Positions 1 through 7,784 are shown, numbered from the stretch's first letter. The stretch: 29,748 bases of DNA from Chlamydiota bacterium (GCA_013286075.1 JABDGJ010000009.1:1-29748), one strand, 5' to 3'. The notes: generated by a model not told the origin, from the letters alone. Numbers and translations are program-made.

Positions 1-545
1 CTCTTTGGATCTGGCAAAGATAATTTTTTGAATACATCGTAACTCACCAAAGCGTATAACAAGCAAAGAGCTCCTCCGTGTAACAAACCGAGAGAGATAG
101 AAGCATAGCCAATAGGAAAAGCAGTAAAAAGAATAAATGCTCTTGTAGCATAAGAGATCACTTTTCGCGTAGTCGATGATGCAGCACGATCGGATAAATA
201 CCTGCGTATATTAAATATTAAGGAGGAAATTCGGTGTGTTTCATCCGTAGAATATGTTTGTATTATGCGCTTATTCTTTATATAACGAAATCGAATAATT
301 GGGTCTTCGTCTGTTCCTATATTGACTCGTTTAAATCTTTCGCTTAACTCAACAAACTTATTCGCGAGAGAAGAATAGCTTGTCTTTTCATTTCTGTTGT
401 CTATTTTGAGTGTACGAAAAGAGGGTAATTCTTGCAAAAGTGCAGCAACATCGTTCGTTGGTGAATCATCTCGAATGAGTGTAAATGCCACTTTAAAAAA
501 TCGGTCATCAGATGATAGAGTTGGTTGCATAGATTTATCCTTCAT
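1..545 (-). CDS. Inc-like membrane protein, 3' end outside window
   Basis: An open frame starts at an ATG at 545 and runs off the left edge, giving 181 codons with no stop. The first 130 or so residues are polar and charged. They are followed by two closely spaced hydrophobic stretches (about residues 130-168, including AFILFTAFPIGYAS and GLLHGGALCLLYAL) separated by a very short turn. This bilobed hydrophobic hairpin is the hallmark of chlamydial inclusion-membrane proteins, which insert in the host-derived vacuole membrane after type III secretion. I recognise no family by sequence. No clear Shine-Dalgarno is seen. The gene lies 45 bp downstream of the glycosyltransferase on the same strand, so co-transcription is possible. 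In Inc proteins the hairpin is often N-terminal; here it is C-terminal to a sizeable soluble part, so an ordinary inner-membrane protein is also possible. Confidence 0.6.
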   Translation of the reverse strand, partial: MKDKSMQPTLSSDDRFFKVAFTLIRDDSPTNDVAALLQELPSFRTLKIDNRNEKTSYSSLANKFVELSERFKRVNIGTDEDPIIRFRYIKNKRIIQTYSTDETHRISSLIFNIRRYLSDRAASSTTRKVISYATRAFILFTAFPIGYASISLGLLHGGALCLLYALVSYDVFKKLSLPDPK

Positions 546-590
546 TTAAAATGATTGTTAGCAGGAGTATAGCAGATATCCTTCTTAAAA

Positions 591-1358
591 TCAACTACTT
601 TTGATTTGCGAAATGAGATCGTTCGTTTCCCAGAGCTTGAGATATTTGTAAAATGTGGTAAGACCATTGTATAAGGAAATTTCAAACCCTTCTCTTCCGT
701 CTAAAAAACCTCTTTTAAGAAAATAGCATTTAAAAAAAGTAAAACTCCCTCGAAGGATCGCTTTTGTCAGAGAGGAGGATATTTTACCCCGATTTTGCAA
801 AGCAAAAAGCGAAGAATAGGTCTCCATTTTCTGGAGAAAATCGGATACCTGTTCATAAGAGTAGTGGAAAAGGGGAGAATGTAAATAAATTATTTTCAAT
901 TGGTCAGAAATAAGCGATTCGTGCACCTGCGCATCTGAAAATTGCGTATCTAAACGATGGTAAAGACGGAGGCATCGATCTGGGTACCAGCCACAGGTTC
1001 GAATCCATTTGCCCCGGTATTCATTTTTTCGAGGAATCGAATACACACACCCTCTTTGCATGTCTAAAGAAGAAACTTCTCTCCACAATTCAGGAGAGAC
1101 CACTTCGTCGCTATCGATGGAAAGAATCCAATCATTTCGAGCGAATGAAGAAGCCTTATTATGTGTGGAACCAAACCCGGTGAAGGGAATAGAAAATATT
1201 TTGACTTTTTCGAACTTTTTTACAATGGGGGCTGTTTGATCGGTAGATCCTGTATCACATACGATGATTTCATCAAACCCAACGACAGAGTCAAGAACCT
1301 TTTTGATGTATTTTTCACTGTTTTTAGTTAATATTGTGACGCTAATGGGAGTTTTCAT
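591..1358 (-). CDS. Family 2 glycosyltransferase (WaaE/KdtX-like)
   Basis: A 255-residue glycosyltransferase of the GT2 (GT-A fold) family, probably adding a sugar to lipopolysaccharide or another surface glycan at the cytoplasmic face of the inner membrane. The N-terminus ISVTILTKNSEKYI begins the nucleotide-sugar fold, CDTGSTD (residues 34-40) is the conserved donor-binding segment, and IDSDE (81-85) carries the DxD metal/nucleotide-binding motif. The segment RLYHR...VHESL is typical of the WaaE/KdtX subgroup, whose characterised members are LPS core beta-1,4-glucosyltransferases. Length matches that subgroup. It is divergent from the SET-domain gene (64 bp between starts), with the truncated membrane-protein gene downstream. 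The acceptor and exact sugar cannot be told from sequence. No other LPS gene lies nearby, so it looks like an isolated accessory gene. Confidence 0.8.
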   Translation of the reverse strand: MKTPISVTILTKNSEKYIKKVLDSVVGFDEIIVCDTGSTDQTAPIVKKFEKVKIFSIPFTGFGSTHNKASSFARNDWILSIDSDEVVSPELWREVSSLDMQRGCVYSIPRKNEYRGKWIRTCGWYPDRCLRLYHRLDTQFSDAQVHESLISDQLKIIYLHSPLFHYSYEQVSDFLQKMETYSSLFALQNRGKISSSLTKAILRGSFTFFKCYFLKRGFLDGREGFEISLYNGLTTFYKYLKLWETNDLISQIKSS

Positions 1359-1422
1359 GATTATTCTTGCAATGGTACAACGGGTATTGTATTCTTGTTT
1401 TCATTTTAATTCTAGGGGACAA

Positions 1423-1884
1423 ATGTTGCTCGTTAAAACAGAGGTAAAAAACAGTCCAATTGCCGGAGTTGGTTTATTTGCAGCGGAAGAGATCAATAAG
1501 GGTGATATTGTATGGCAATATTCCCCCAATACATGCTTGCTATTTACAAACCATCAATTCCAATCTTTGTTAAACAGTTTTCATAAAACTGAAAGACAAC
1601 TGATCGAATATTATTTGACGTATGGCTACTACCAAGAAATCGTACAGAGCTTGGTTTGCTGCCTAGATAACGGGAGATATGTCAACCATTCGGAACAGCC
1701 TACTCTTTCCACACCAAAAGATATGCCAGCCAACATGGCTTGGCAATACTCTATTGCTTTGCGAGATATTCAGAAAGGAGAGGAGTTGACTGAAAACTAC
1801 ACCACTTACGATTCATGTGATTGGCTAGATGCGATTTGCCACTCCTACCAAGTCTATCATTTTCCAAAAATAGATCTCTTTTAA
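1423..1884 (+). CDS. Short SET-domain protein, putative lysine methyltransferase
   Basis: The product is 153 residues and nearly all of it is a SET domain, the S-adenosylmethionine-dependent protein-lysine methyltransferase fold. GVGLFAAEEINKGDIVW near the N-terminus matches the opening SET motif (normally GxGxFAxxxIxxGxxI). RYVNHSEQPT is the NHS motif that binds AdoMet. IQKGEELTENYTTYD is the GEExxxxY motif with the catalytic tyrosine. I chose the ATG at 1423 because AGGGG sits 4 bases upstream and because longer starts would run through the divergent glycosyltransferase gene. Chlamydiae are known to secrete a SET enzyme acting on host histones and to use one on their own histone-like proteins. 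This short form has no recognisable secretion signal, so its target is unknown. It is convergent with the Inc-like gene at 1944. Confidence 0.75.
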   Translation: MLLVKTEVKNSPIAGVGLFAAEEINKGDIVWQYSPNTCLLFTNHQFQSLLNSFHKTERQLIEYYLTYGYYQEIVQSLVCCLDNGRYVNHSEQPTLSTPKDMPANMAWQYSIALRDIQKGEELTENYTTYDSCDWLDAICHSYQVYHFPKIDLF

Positions 1885-1943
1885 CAGTCGAATGGAATTT
1901 GGAAAGAACTTGAATAGAGGCTATTAGCAATTGATGACACGCC

Positions 1944-2810
1944 CTAATTGTTATTTTCCGAACTTTTTTTGTCGTATGCCTGTATACAAGAGTTAAGTAT
2001 ATGGATACGGTTTTGTACCTTATAAGACCCCTTGTGTAATCCGTTTCTTAACCTCGCTAAAGCGTCGTTACCATTTTCATGAGGGCTTATTATATTTGGA
2101 TTAAAACCATATTGCACTAAGAGGTTTCCTGTGTCTTGGTCATCTAAGGAGAGCCAACACAACACCTGTTCTTCATCATCAAGATTGGTTGGTGTAACTA
2201 TTTTTTTGCTTAGTACCCATTCTAGACGTTCATATGCTACCTCTCGAGTACTTTGAACAAGATGTCTAAAATAAGATGTTTTAAATTCATCCTTTAAACA
2301 AAGATCAGCTCCATTGCTGACGAGGAGTTTAAATACATTAGAATTCAATAAATATTTACAATCACAATAATCCAATAACGAGTCATTGCGTTGATCTCTT
2401 TTGTTTAAAACTTCTTTACATTTGTTTTGCTCGCTTGCTCTGGATACTAGCAGTTTTGCGGCTGAAAAATTCTCGCGAATCCGCTCGGTAGCTGATTTTG
2501 AGGGGTAGGGTAGGGTGAGATACTCATCAACGGCTTTCTGATCTGCGACCCACGCCGATTTTAGATGATCTAAAACGAGAATGGTCATTGCTGTAGCGAC
2601 AATCACACACGTTGATATGGGGAAAAATGGTGTCAAAGGGTGAAAAGCACAGATTTGTAAGATGAATGAAGCGCTGAAAAGCGCAAGAGCGATCGCTGCT
2701 ACCGCTATCACGCGCTGTGTTAAGAGATCGCTATCCAAATTGCAAGTTCTCTTTTCAACTGCAGGTGTCAACAATGGAACCAAGCGCCAATTTGTGGAAG
2801 AAATAGCCAT
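1944..2810 (-). CDS. Inc-like membrane protein with ankyrin-like repeats, copy A
   Basis: A 288-residue protein. After a short polar N-terminus it has two long hydrophobic segments at about 34-54 and 62-82, separated by the proline-rich turn HPLTPFFP. This is the bilobed hairpin of chlamydial Inc proteins. The rest is predicted soluble and carries ankyrin-like units: VFKLLVSNGADLCLKDEF near residue 159 and TGNLLVQYGFNPNI near 227, with a weaker one starting at SAAKLLVS near 116. Ankyrin repeats bind proteins, so a host-facing binding module on the inclusion membrane is a reasonable guess. The start ATG has only an A-rich leader and no strong Shine-Dalgarno, but a good promoter lies 40 bases upstream. 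It is the downstream member of the tandem pair with the gene at 2938. I do not recognise a named family. Confidence 0.75.
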   Translation of the reverse strand: MAISSTNWRLVPLLTPAVEKRTCNLDSDLLTQRVIAVAAIALALFSASFILQICAFHPLTPFFPISTCVIVATAMTILVLDHLKSAWVADQKAVDEYLTLPYPSKSATERIRENFSAAKLLVSRASEQNKCKEVLNKRDQRNDSLLDYCDCKYLLNSNVFKLLVSNGADLCLKDEFKTSYFRHLVQSTREVAYERLEWVLSKKIVTPTNLDDEEQVLCWLSLDDQDTGNLLVQYGFNPNIISPHENGNDALARLRNGLHKGSYKVQNRIHILNSCIQAYDKKSSENNN

Positions 2811-2849
2811 TATTATTTTCTTTTCTTAATAAATTAAAATATAAGGTAA

Positions 2850-2878
2850 ACTATATCATAACCAATTATTATCGTCAA
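2850..2878 (-). promoter_or_regulatory. Sigma70/sigma66-type promoter for copy A
   Basis: On the reverse strand TTGACG (2873-2878) is followed after exactly 17 bases by TATAGT (2850-2855). Transcription would begin about 33 bases before the ATG at 2810. The same arrangement is preserved in the duplicate at 3844-3872, which supports function. Confidence 0.65.
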
Positions 2879-2883
2879 TTAGT

Positions 2884-2940
2884 TAGGGCGTGTCATCAAT
2901 TGATAATAAACCTTTATTTATCAATTGATGACACGCTCTA
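2884..2940. repeat. Inverted repeat between the duplicated units, IS-end-like
   Basis: GGGCGTGTCATCAATTGATA (from 2886) is mirrored by TATCAATTGATGACACGCTC (ending 2938), a near-perfect 20-bp stem with one G/T difference and a 15-base AT-rich loop. The right half recurs as CAATTGATGACACGCCC at 1928, the outer edge of the first unit. The right arm extends over the stop region of the gene at 2938, so it may also act as a transcription terminator. The sequence looks like the terminal inverted repeat of an insertion sequence or a MITE, but no transposase is present. Confidence 0.7.
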
Positions 2941-3804
2941 ATTGTTATTTTCCGAGATCTTTTTGTGGTATGCCTGTATACAAGAGTTGAGTATATTCAC
3001 ACGGTTTTGTATCTCATGAGTGGGGTTGTCTAGTCTTTTTGCCAACCTCACTAAAGCCAGTTCACCATCTTTATGAGGGCTTTCTATATTTGGATTAAAA
3101 CCCTTTTGCACTAAGAGTTGTCCTGTGTCTTCGTTATTTACAGATAGCCAACACAACACCTGTTCTTCTTTATCAAGATGGCTTGGTTTAACTATTTTTT
3201 CGTTTACTACCCATTCTAGACGTTCATACGCTACGTTTTCTTTGCTTGTAACAAGCCTTCTAAAATAAGATGTTCCATATTCATCCTTTGAGGAAAGATC
3301 AGCTCCATTGCTGACGAGGAGTTTAAATACATCAGAAGTCATCGAATATTGATAATCACAACGATCCAATAAATGGCCATTCTCTTGGTGCTCTTTGTTT
3401 AAAATTTCTGCGCAGTTGTTTTCCTTTTTTGCTTGGGATACTAACAGTTTTGCGGCGGAAAGATTCTGGGAAATCCGCTCGGTAGCTGATTTTGAGGGGT
3501 AGGGTAGGGTGAGGTATTCATTGACAGCTTTCTGATCCGCGACCCACCCCGACTTTAGATGATCTAAAACGAGAATGGGTATTGCTATAGTGGCAATCAC
3601 ACACATTGATATGGGAAAAAATGGTGTAAAAGGGGAAAAAACATTGATTTGTAGGATAAATGCAGCGGTGAGAAGCGCAAAAGCGATCGCTCCTACCGCT
3701 CCCACACGATTTGTTAAGAGATCGTGATCCAAATTGCAAGTTCTCTTTTCAACTGCAGGTATCAACAATGGAACCAAGCGCCAATTTGTGGAAGAAATAG
3801 CCAT
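2938..3804 (-). CDS. Inc-like membrane protein with ankyrin-like repeats, copy B
   Basis: A 288-residue paralogue of the protein at 1944, identical in length and aligning without gaps. The N-terminal 30 residues, the linker WVADQKAV.EYLTLPYPSKSATERI and the C-terminal ILNSCIQAY are almost unchanged. The hydrophobic hairpin (about 34-54 and 62-82) keeps its character while changing residues, and the ankyrin-like units (VFKLLVSNGADLSSKDE; TGQLLVQKGFNPNIESP) keep their frame residues. Substitutions cluster at about 125-155 and 240-265, the likely exposed surfaces. Codon frame is intact, so both copies appear to be under selection as proteins. Transcription would come from its own promoter at 3844-3872. 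Function is unknown; an inclusion-membrane or other host-interaction role is inferred from topology only. Confidence 0.75.
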   Translation of the reverse strand: MAISSTNWRLVPLLIPAVEKRTCNLDHDLLTNRVGAVGAIAFALLTAAFILQINVFSPFTPFFPISMCVIATIAIPILVLDHLKSGWVADQKAVNEYLTLPYPSKSATERISQNLSAAKLLVSQAKKENNCAEILNKEHQENGHLLDRCDYQYSMTSDVFKLLVSNGADLSSKDEYGTSYFRRLVTSKENVAYERLEWVVNEKIVKPSHLDKEEQVLCWLSVNNEDTGQLLVQKGFNPNIESPHKDGELALVRLAKRLDNPTHEIQNRVNILNSCIQAYHKKISENNN

Positions 3805-3843
3805 TATTATTTTCTTTGCTTAATAAATTAAAATATAAGGTAA

Positions 3844-3872
3844 ACTATATCATAAACCATTATTATCATCAA
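3844..3872 (-). promoter_or_regulatory. Sigma70/sigma66-type promoter for copy B
   Basis: Reverse-strand TTGATG (3867-3872), 17-base spacer, TATAGT (3844-3849). It is equivalent to the promoter of copy A with one base changed in the -35 box, so the two genes may differ slightly in strength. Confidence 0.6.
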
Positions 3873-3925
3873 TTAGTTAAAAAATTTTAGTATCTTTGGT
3901 GTCCTTAGAAGCGTTGCGGAAGTTG

Positions 3926-4016
3926 GTTCTTTTCGTTTTCTCTGTGCCTCTGTGTGCTCTGTGGTAAATTTTAATAACCACAGAGTCCGCAGAGGCACAG
4001 AGAAAACGAAAAGAAC
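3926..4016. repeat. 40-bp inverted repeat with TCTCTGTGCCTCTG motif
   Basis: Arms 3926-3965 and 3977-4016 are complementary at 37 of 40 positions, with an 11-base loop (TAAATTTTAATA region). The core TCTCTGTGCCTCTGTG is an interspersed intergenic palindrome that I recall from unrelated bacterial genomes. It occupies most of the gap (3805-4133) between copy B and the YjbH-like gene, whose remaining bases show no gene. It could form a strong hairpin and act as a bidirectional terminator, or be a non-autonomous mobile element. Confidence 0.85.
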
Positions 4017-4133
4017 AGCAGTGTCTCTGAATTCAAGTATTGGTAAGAGTATGGACCGAAAAACTTGATAGGTAAATAGTTTTATAATTCCTGGCGCGGC
4101 AGTTTTAGAACAGATTCCTTTAATGGGATAGGT

Positions 4134-6278
4134 TCATTGCCTCTCTTGATTGATGAGTTCATACAAATTGCCTCCGGTGGCGGCAGTGACCCCGACGTCT
4201 CGGAGCCAAGCAGACATTCCATATCCCCATCGAGATCGGCTGGTTTTGGTATAAAAAATATCGAGAGGAACGGAAAAGAAAATTCCTTTATCGTGATAGA
4301 CTTCATTGTTGATGACGTCGTGTGCATTCGTGTAGGTATACCAAATTCCGAGTTGTAAACCGCTTGGGAAATAACGAGCAAGCTCGGTTCGCACCCCCAC
4401 ATCATTGGCAAGAAATTTACCAATGCTCATTTTGCAATTCAATCCTGTGTCCTTCCAGTCATAATAGAGATTTAAGAAGTACTGAAAACCAACAAATTTT
4501 TTATAGTGAGGAGTAAATCCATGCAATTGCCGAATTTTGCTGGTAAAATCGACTCCGTGCGGAGTTCTTTTTTTTAATAATGCAAAATCCACTCCAATTG
4601 CCCAAGAAGATTGTACGGGGAAATACAACCATTCATTGGCGACTCCTCCGTATTCTCTTTCGAATAATCCAATGGCTAGGCGGCTGTAGAACCCTTTCCC
4701 CCAGTTCTGTACTGTTTCTAGATAGGCTTCATCAACGGTAACGCCCCGTTGTTTATAATAATTGGTAATATCACTTCGAACGTTAATGATTTGTGAGGGG
4801 TTTAATTGGTCTACATCGTGCACTTTTTTGAGATAGGAAAAAAAATAATACCCTAAACTAATGGAATAATAGATGGTATTCTGTAAAAAACCGTTGATAT
4901 TCAACGAGAGGCCAAGAGCACACTTAAACTTGCCACTTGCGCTTCCAAATAAAGTATTAGTTTTAGGTAATAATTCGAGATTGCACCATTCCAACTGTTT
5001 TTTAAATAGGAGAGCAGAATTATATACGCCGGGTGAAGAGGCTTCTTTCCATGGAGTTAAGATTTGTAGTTCATATTTTCCAATATCGTCAAAGCGGTAC
5101 AGCCGAAGATAGGCTGCTTCGTAACGCAACTCTTGTATCGGAATGGTTAAGGCGTCAATGGTAACGATAATATCATCCACGTTATCTGGTACCAATGAAC
5201 TCACAATGGCGTTGATTCGGTCTCGCATATTTTTTTCTTCTCGATAGACCAAATTGGTGATTCGAAGGCGTAAGGTGGTTCGATCCCCTTCATCGGTAAG
5301 CCATACTTCTGACACATCAAACCCTTGTTCTCGAAAAGTAAAAATGAATTCTTGCACGACAGCATCAGGGGGCCGCATTTTTCCTATAGGTTCCACATTG
5401 ACTGGTGCTCGATAAGGTAAGACATCGTGAATTTTGGGAAGAAGTCCTTTAGAAGTCCCAAAGTTATAAAAAGTGGAAATGGTGCAAGCAAAGCGATCTC
5501 CTCGAATATAGGCTGCGGAAAGATCGATGGAATCCCATAATCGATATTTTAAACCAAATTGCCAAGGAGTATATTTCGCTCTTCCTTCAGGATGCCTTTC
5601 GATGGTTTCATCTTTGTAAGGAATTGCATCATATTCAAATACGATAGAGAGTGGATCTAAATAAGACCAGGGAGAGTGGCGAAATGGCATCCATACCATA
5701 CCTCCAAACCATTTCCGAATTCTATTGGCCCCATATCCAAACGAAATTTCCAGATTCTGCTTGAGAAAAACTTGTGTCAGGACAAGATAATAGGCATGGA
5801 ATGCTTTTGTACCAATGAAATCTTCCAGACCAATGGCCACTCCAGGCAATTCATAACGACTTATTTCCGCATTAAATAAAGAGATTTTAAGGTTAGCTCC
5901 TTTATCGGAAAAGTCGCCAAAGCCATGACAAGTCAATATAGGATCTGCTATTCCCTTAAAAATTCTATAGTTGCCAGAAATTTCTAAGAAATCGGTCAAT
6001 TGGAATCGAGCGTTGTACAGAATGTAAGGAGGAACATACCCGTATCCAAAAGAGACTTCTCCTTCCTGTCCCATTCTGGCAGAAGGCATGCTAAAATATC
6101 CGCCTTGCAGCAAGTGATTATATGTAACGGGAAAGCGTTCGTTAAGTTTTTTATTCCAATAATTTACGATCAGTAAATCGTGCAATATACTGGACTCTGA
6201 TTTTTCGAGCTCTTCTGCATAGAGAATACTCGTCAGATAAAAAAGAAAGAAAACAAAAATAAGGGAAAATCGAAACAA
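4134..6278 (-). CDS. YjbH-like outer-membrane protein
   Basis: A 714-residue exported protein. The N-terminus MFRFSLIFVFFLFYLTSILYA is a clear signal peptide with cleavage probably after YAEE. The mature part begins with the YjbH signature: MPSARMGQEGEVSFGYGYVPPY, then LEISGNYRIF, GFGDFSDKGANLK and WQFGLKYRLWDSIDLSAAYIRGDRF. These alternating aromatic strands are those of a beta-barrel. The C-terminal half has further strand-like segments ending in a WLRDVG repeat. YjbH proteins in proteobacteria are linked to exopolysaccharide export, but no yjbEFG partners are here, so the role in this organism is open. The start codon is TTG; an in-frame TAA lies 24 bases upstream and no ATG or GTG is available, and the TTG gives a complete signal peptide. 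The gene is divergent from nqrA. Confidence 0.75.
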   Translation of the reverse strand: MFRFSLIFVFFLFYLTSILYAEELEKSESSILHDLLIVNYWNKKLNERFPVTYNHLLQGGYFSMPSARMGQEGEVSFGYGYVPPYILYNARFQLTDFLEISGNYRIFKGIADPILTCHGFGDFSDKGANLKISLFNAEISRYELPGVAIGLEDFIGTKAFHAYYLVLTQVFLKQNLEISFGYGANRIRKWFGGMVWMPFRHSPWSYLDPLSIVFEYDAIPYKDETIERHPEGRAKYTPWQFGLKYRLWDSIDLSAAYIRGDRFACTISTFYNFGTSKGLLPKIHDVLPYRAPVNVEPIGKMRPPDAVVQEFIFTFREQGFDVSEVWLTDEGDRTTLRLRITNLVYREEKNMRDRINAIVSSLVPDNVDDIIVTIDALTIPIQELRYEAAYLRLYRFDDIGKYELQILTPWKEASSPGVYNSALLFKKQLEWCNLELLPKTNTLFGSASGKFKCALGLSLNINGFLQNTIYYSISLGYYFFSYLKKVHDVDQLNPSQIINVRSDITNYYKQRGVTVDEAYLETVQNWGKGFYSRLAIGLFEREYGGVANEWLYFPVQSSWAIGVDFALLKKRTPHGVDFTSKIRQLHGFTPHYKKFVGFQYFLNLYYDWKDTGLNCKMSIGKFLANDVGVRTELARYFPSGLQLGIWYTYTNAHDVINNEVYHDKGIFFSVPLDIFYTKTSRSRWGYGMSAWLRDVGVTAATGGNLYELINQERQ

Positions 6279-6382
6279 GTCTCTAGGAATACATAGCAGT
6301 TACAGAAGAGCTATAAATTAACCAAGAACGGCTTAAAAAGAAAGGAGTTTCACTAAAAAAGGTCATTCTGTAGTTTTATAGT

Positions 6383-7753
6383 ATGACAAACATCAAAATA
6401 ACAAAAGGGTTGGATATTCCAATTACTGGAGCTCCTTCTGGAATTCCAAAACCTTTCCAAAGACCCTCTCACCGTTTTCATATAGGACTTGATCTCTCTT
6501 TATTTGATGAATTGAAATTCAAAGTTCTTGTTCGATTGGATGAACCTGTAAAGATAGGCCAGCCTCTTGTTGAGGATAAAGAGTGTCCCGGCCGCTTTTT
6601 TGTTTCACCAGCGGGAGGTATCATCAGAGAGATACGAAGAGGAATCAAAAGGAGATTACTCGCCATTGTCATTGAGGTGGCACAAGAAGAAGAGAAAGAA
6701 CAACACACCATTCCCCCTTTACAATCCATGTCTCGACAGGAGTTGGTAGAGCGTCTTTTGCTCGGTGGATTATTCGCCCATATTCGACAGCGTCCTTTCA
6801 ATGTGCTTGCAAATCCTCATGTGCAGCCAAGAAGCATATTTGTGAAAGCGATTGAATCGGCTCCTTTTACTCCTCCTCCCGAATTGCAAGTAGTTGGGTA
6901 TGAAAAAGAATTTGAATTAGGTATGGAAGCACTCGCAAAACTCACAGAGGGTACTGTTCATCTCGTATATAGAGAAGGAACGGAATGCCAATCTTTCACT
7001 GAAGCAAAAGGAGAAAAGCACACGGCTCAAGGCCCTCATCCAATAGGAAATGTCTCCCTTCATATTGAACGAATCGATCCCATTACTTCTCCAGAAGATG
7101 TCATTTGGACACTCACCGTCCATGATGTCATTTCTATCGGGTTTTTTTTGCAGCATGGAACCTACTTTGTATCCCGCGTCATTGGAATTGGAGGTCCCGG
7201 TATCATCGAAGGGAAAACGGGATTCTTCATAGCCAGAGAAGGGTACCCCATTTCTGCTTTAACAGCGGGAAGAATCAAACAAGAACCGGTACAGTTGATT
7301 TCAGGAGATCCTCTCATGGGACATGAGGTGCAGGGAGAAAATTTCCTTGGATTTGATGATACAGTTGTTTGTGCGATTCCTGAAAATACCAAAAGAGAAT
7401 TTCTCCATTTTTTTCGAGCTGGAGCTAATAAATACACATTTAGCGGAGCTTACTTGTCTGGTTTGTTTCCAAATCCAAAGAAAAAATATTTCTTCACAAC
7501 CAATCAACATGGGGAACATAGAGCCTTCATCGATAGCACATTGTACGATGATGTAGTTCCTCTTCACATTCCTACTATGCCCCTAGTCAGGGCAGTCATG
7601 GCAGAAGATTACGATCTTGCCGTGGAACTCGGCCTTCTCGAAGTAGATAGCGAAGATTTTGCCCTTCCCAGTTTCGTCTGTCCTTCTAAAATCGAAATGG
7701 TCGACATCATTAAGGAAGGGTTAAGACGCTACGCTAACGATATATTAAAATAA
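6383..7753 (+). CDS. nqrA: Na+-translocating NADH:quinone reductase subunit A
   Basis: A 456-residue protein of the NqrA family, the peripheral cytoplasmic subunit of the Na+-pumping NADH:ubiquinone oxidoreductase, involved in quinone binding. The N-terminus IKITKGLDIPITGAPSG is diagnostic, as are the segments PGRFFVSPAGGIIREIRRGIKRRLLAIVIE (a lipoyl-like barrel), RPFNVLANP, HPIGNVSLHIERIDP, and FLGFDDTVVCAIPE. The length fits the family. The other subunits (nqrB-F) are not adjacent; chlamydiae are known to keep nqrA apart from them. An in-frame TAG 10 bases before the ATG fixes the start. There is no Shine-Dalgarno in the usual place; an AAAGGAG lies about 35 bases upstream, too far to use. 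The complex couples NADH oxidation to a sodium gradient at the inner membrane. Confidence 0.95.
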   Translation: MTNIKITKGLDIPITGAPSGIPKPFQRPSHRFHIGLDLSLFDELKFKVLVRLDEPVKIGQPLVEDKECPGRFFVSPAGGIIREIRRGIKRRLLAIVIEVAQEEEKEQHTIPPLQSMSRQELVERLLLGGLFAHIRQRPFNVLANPHVQPRSIFVKAIESAPFTPPPELQVVGYEKEFELGMEALAKLTEGTVHLVYREGTECQSFTEAKGEKHTAQGPHPIGNVSLHIERIDPITSPEDVIWTLTVHDVISIGFFLQHGTYFVSRVIGIGGPGIIEGKTGFFIAREGYPISALTAGRIKQEPVQLISGDPLMGHEVQGENFLGFDDTVVCAIPENTKREFLHFFRAGANKYTFSGAYLSGLFPNPKKKYFFTTNQHGEHRAFIDSTLYDDVVPLHIPTMPLVRAVMAEDYDLAVELGLLEVDSEDFALPSFVCPSKIEMVDIIKEGLRRYANDILK

Positions 7754-7784
7754 TTTTTTTTATCAAAAAAAATCACTTTTTATA

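Larger units (their letters stand above)
1928..3879. repeat. Tandem duplication, two 958-bp units with a 36-bp spacer
   Basis: The segments 1928-2885 and 2922-3879 align end to end with a constant offset of 994 and no net insertion or deletion. Each contains a complete reverse-strand gene plus its promoter. The units both start with CAATTGATGACACG and both end with CAATTAGTTA. The coding parts have diverged to roughly 70% amino-acid identity by eye, whereas the 75 bases upstream of each start codon are almost unchanged. The 36-bp spacer (2886-2921) starts with an inverted copy of the boundary sequence. Confidence 0.9.

Noticed and set aside
1264..1422. Longer N-terminus for the SET protein starting at 1264
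   Set aside because: It would overlap the divergent glycosyltransferase coding region, adds non-SET sequence, and a good AGGGG precedes the ATG at 1423.
3926..4016. CRISPR array
   Set aside because: There are only two copies, arranged as an inverted pair, with no regular direct repeats or spacers and no cas genes.
6377..6382. TATAGT next to the nqrA ATG as its -10 box
   Set aside because: It touches the start codon, so transcription would begin inside the gene.
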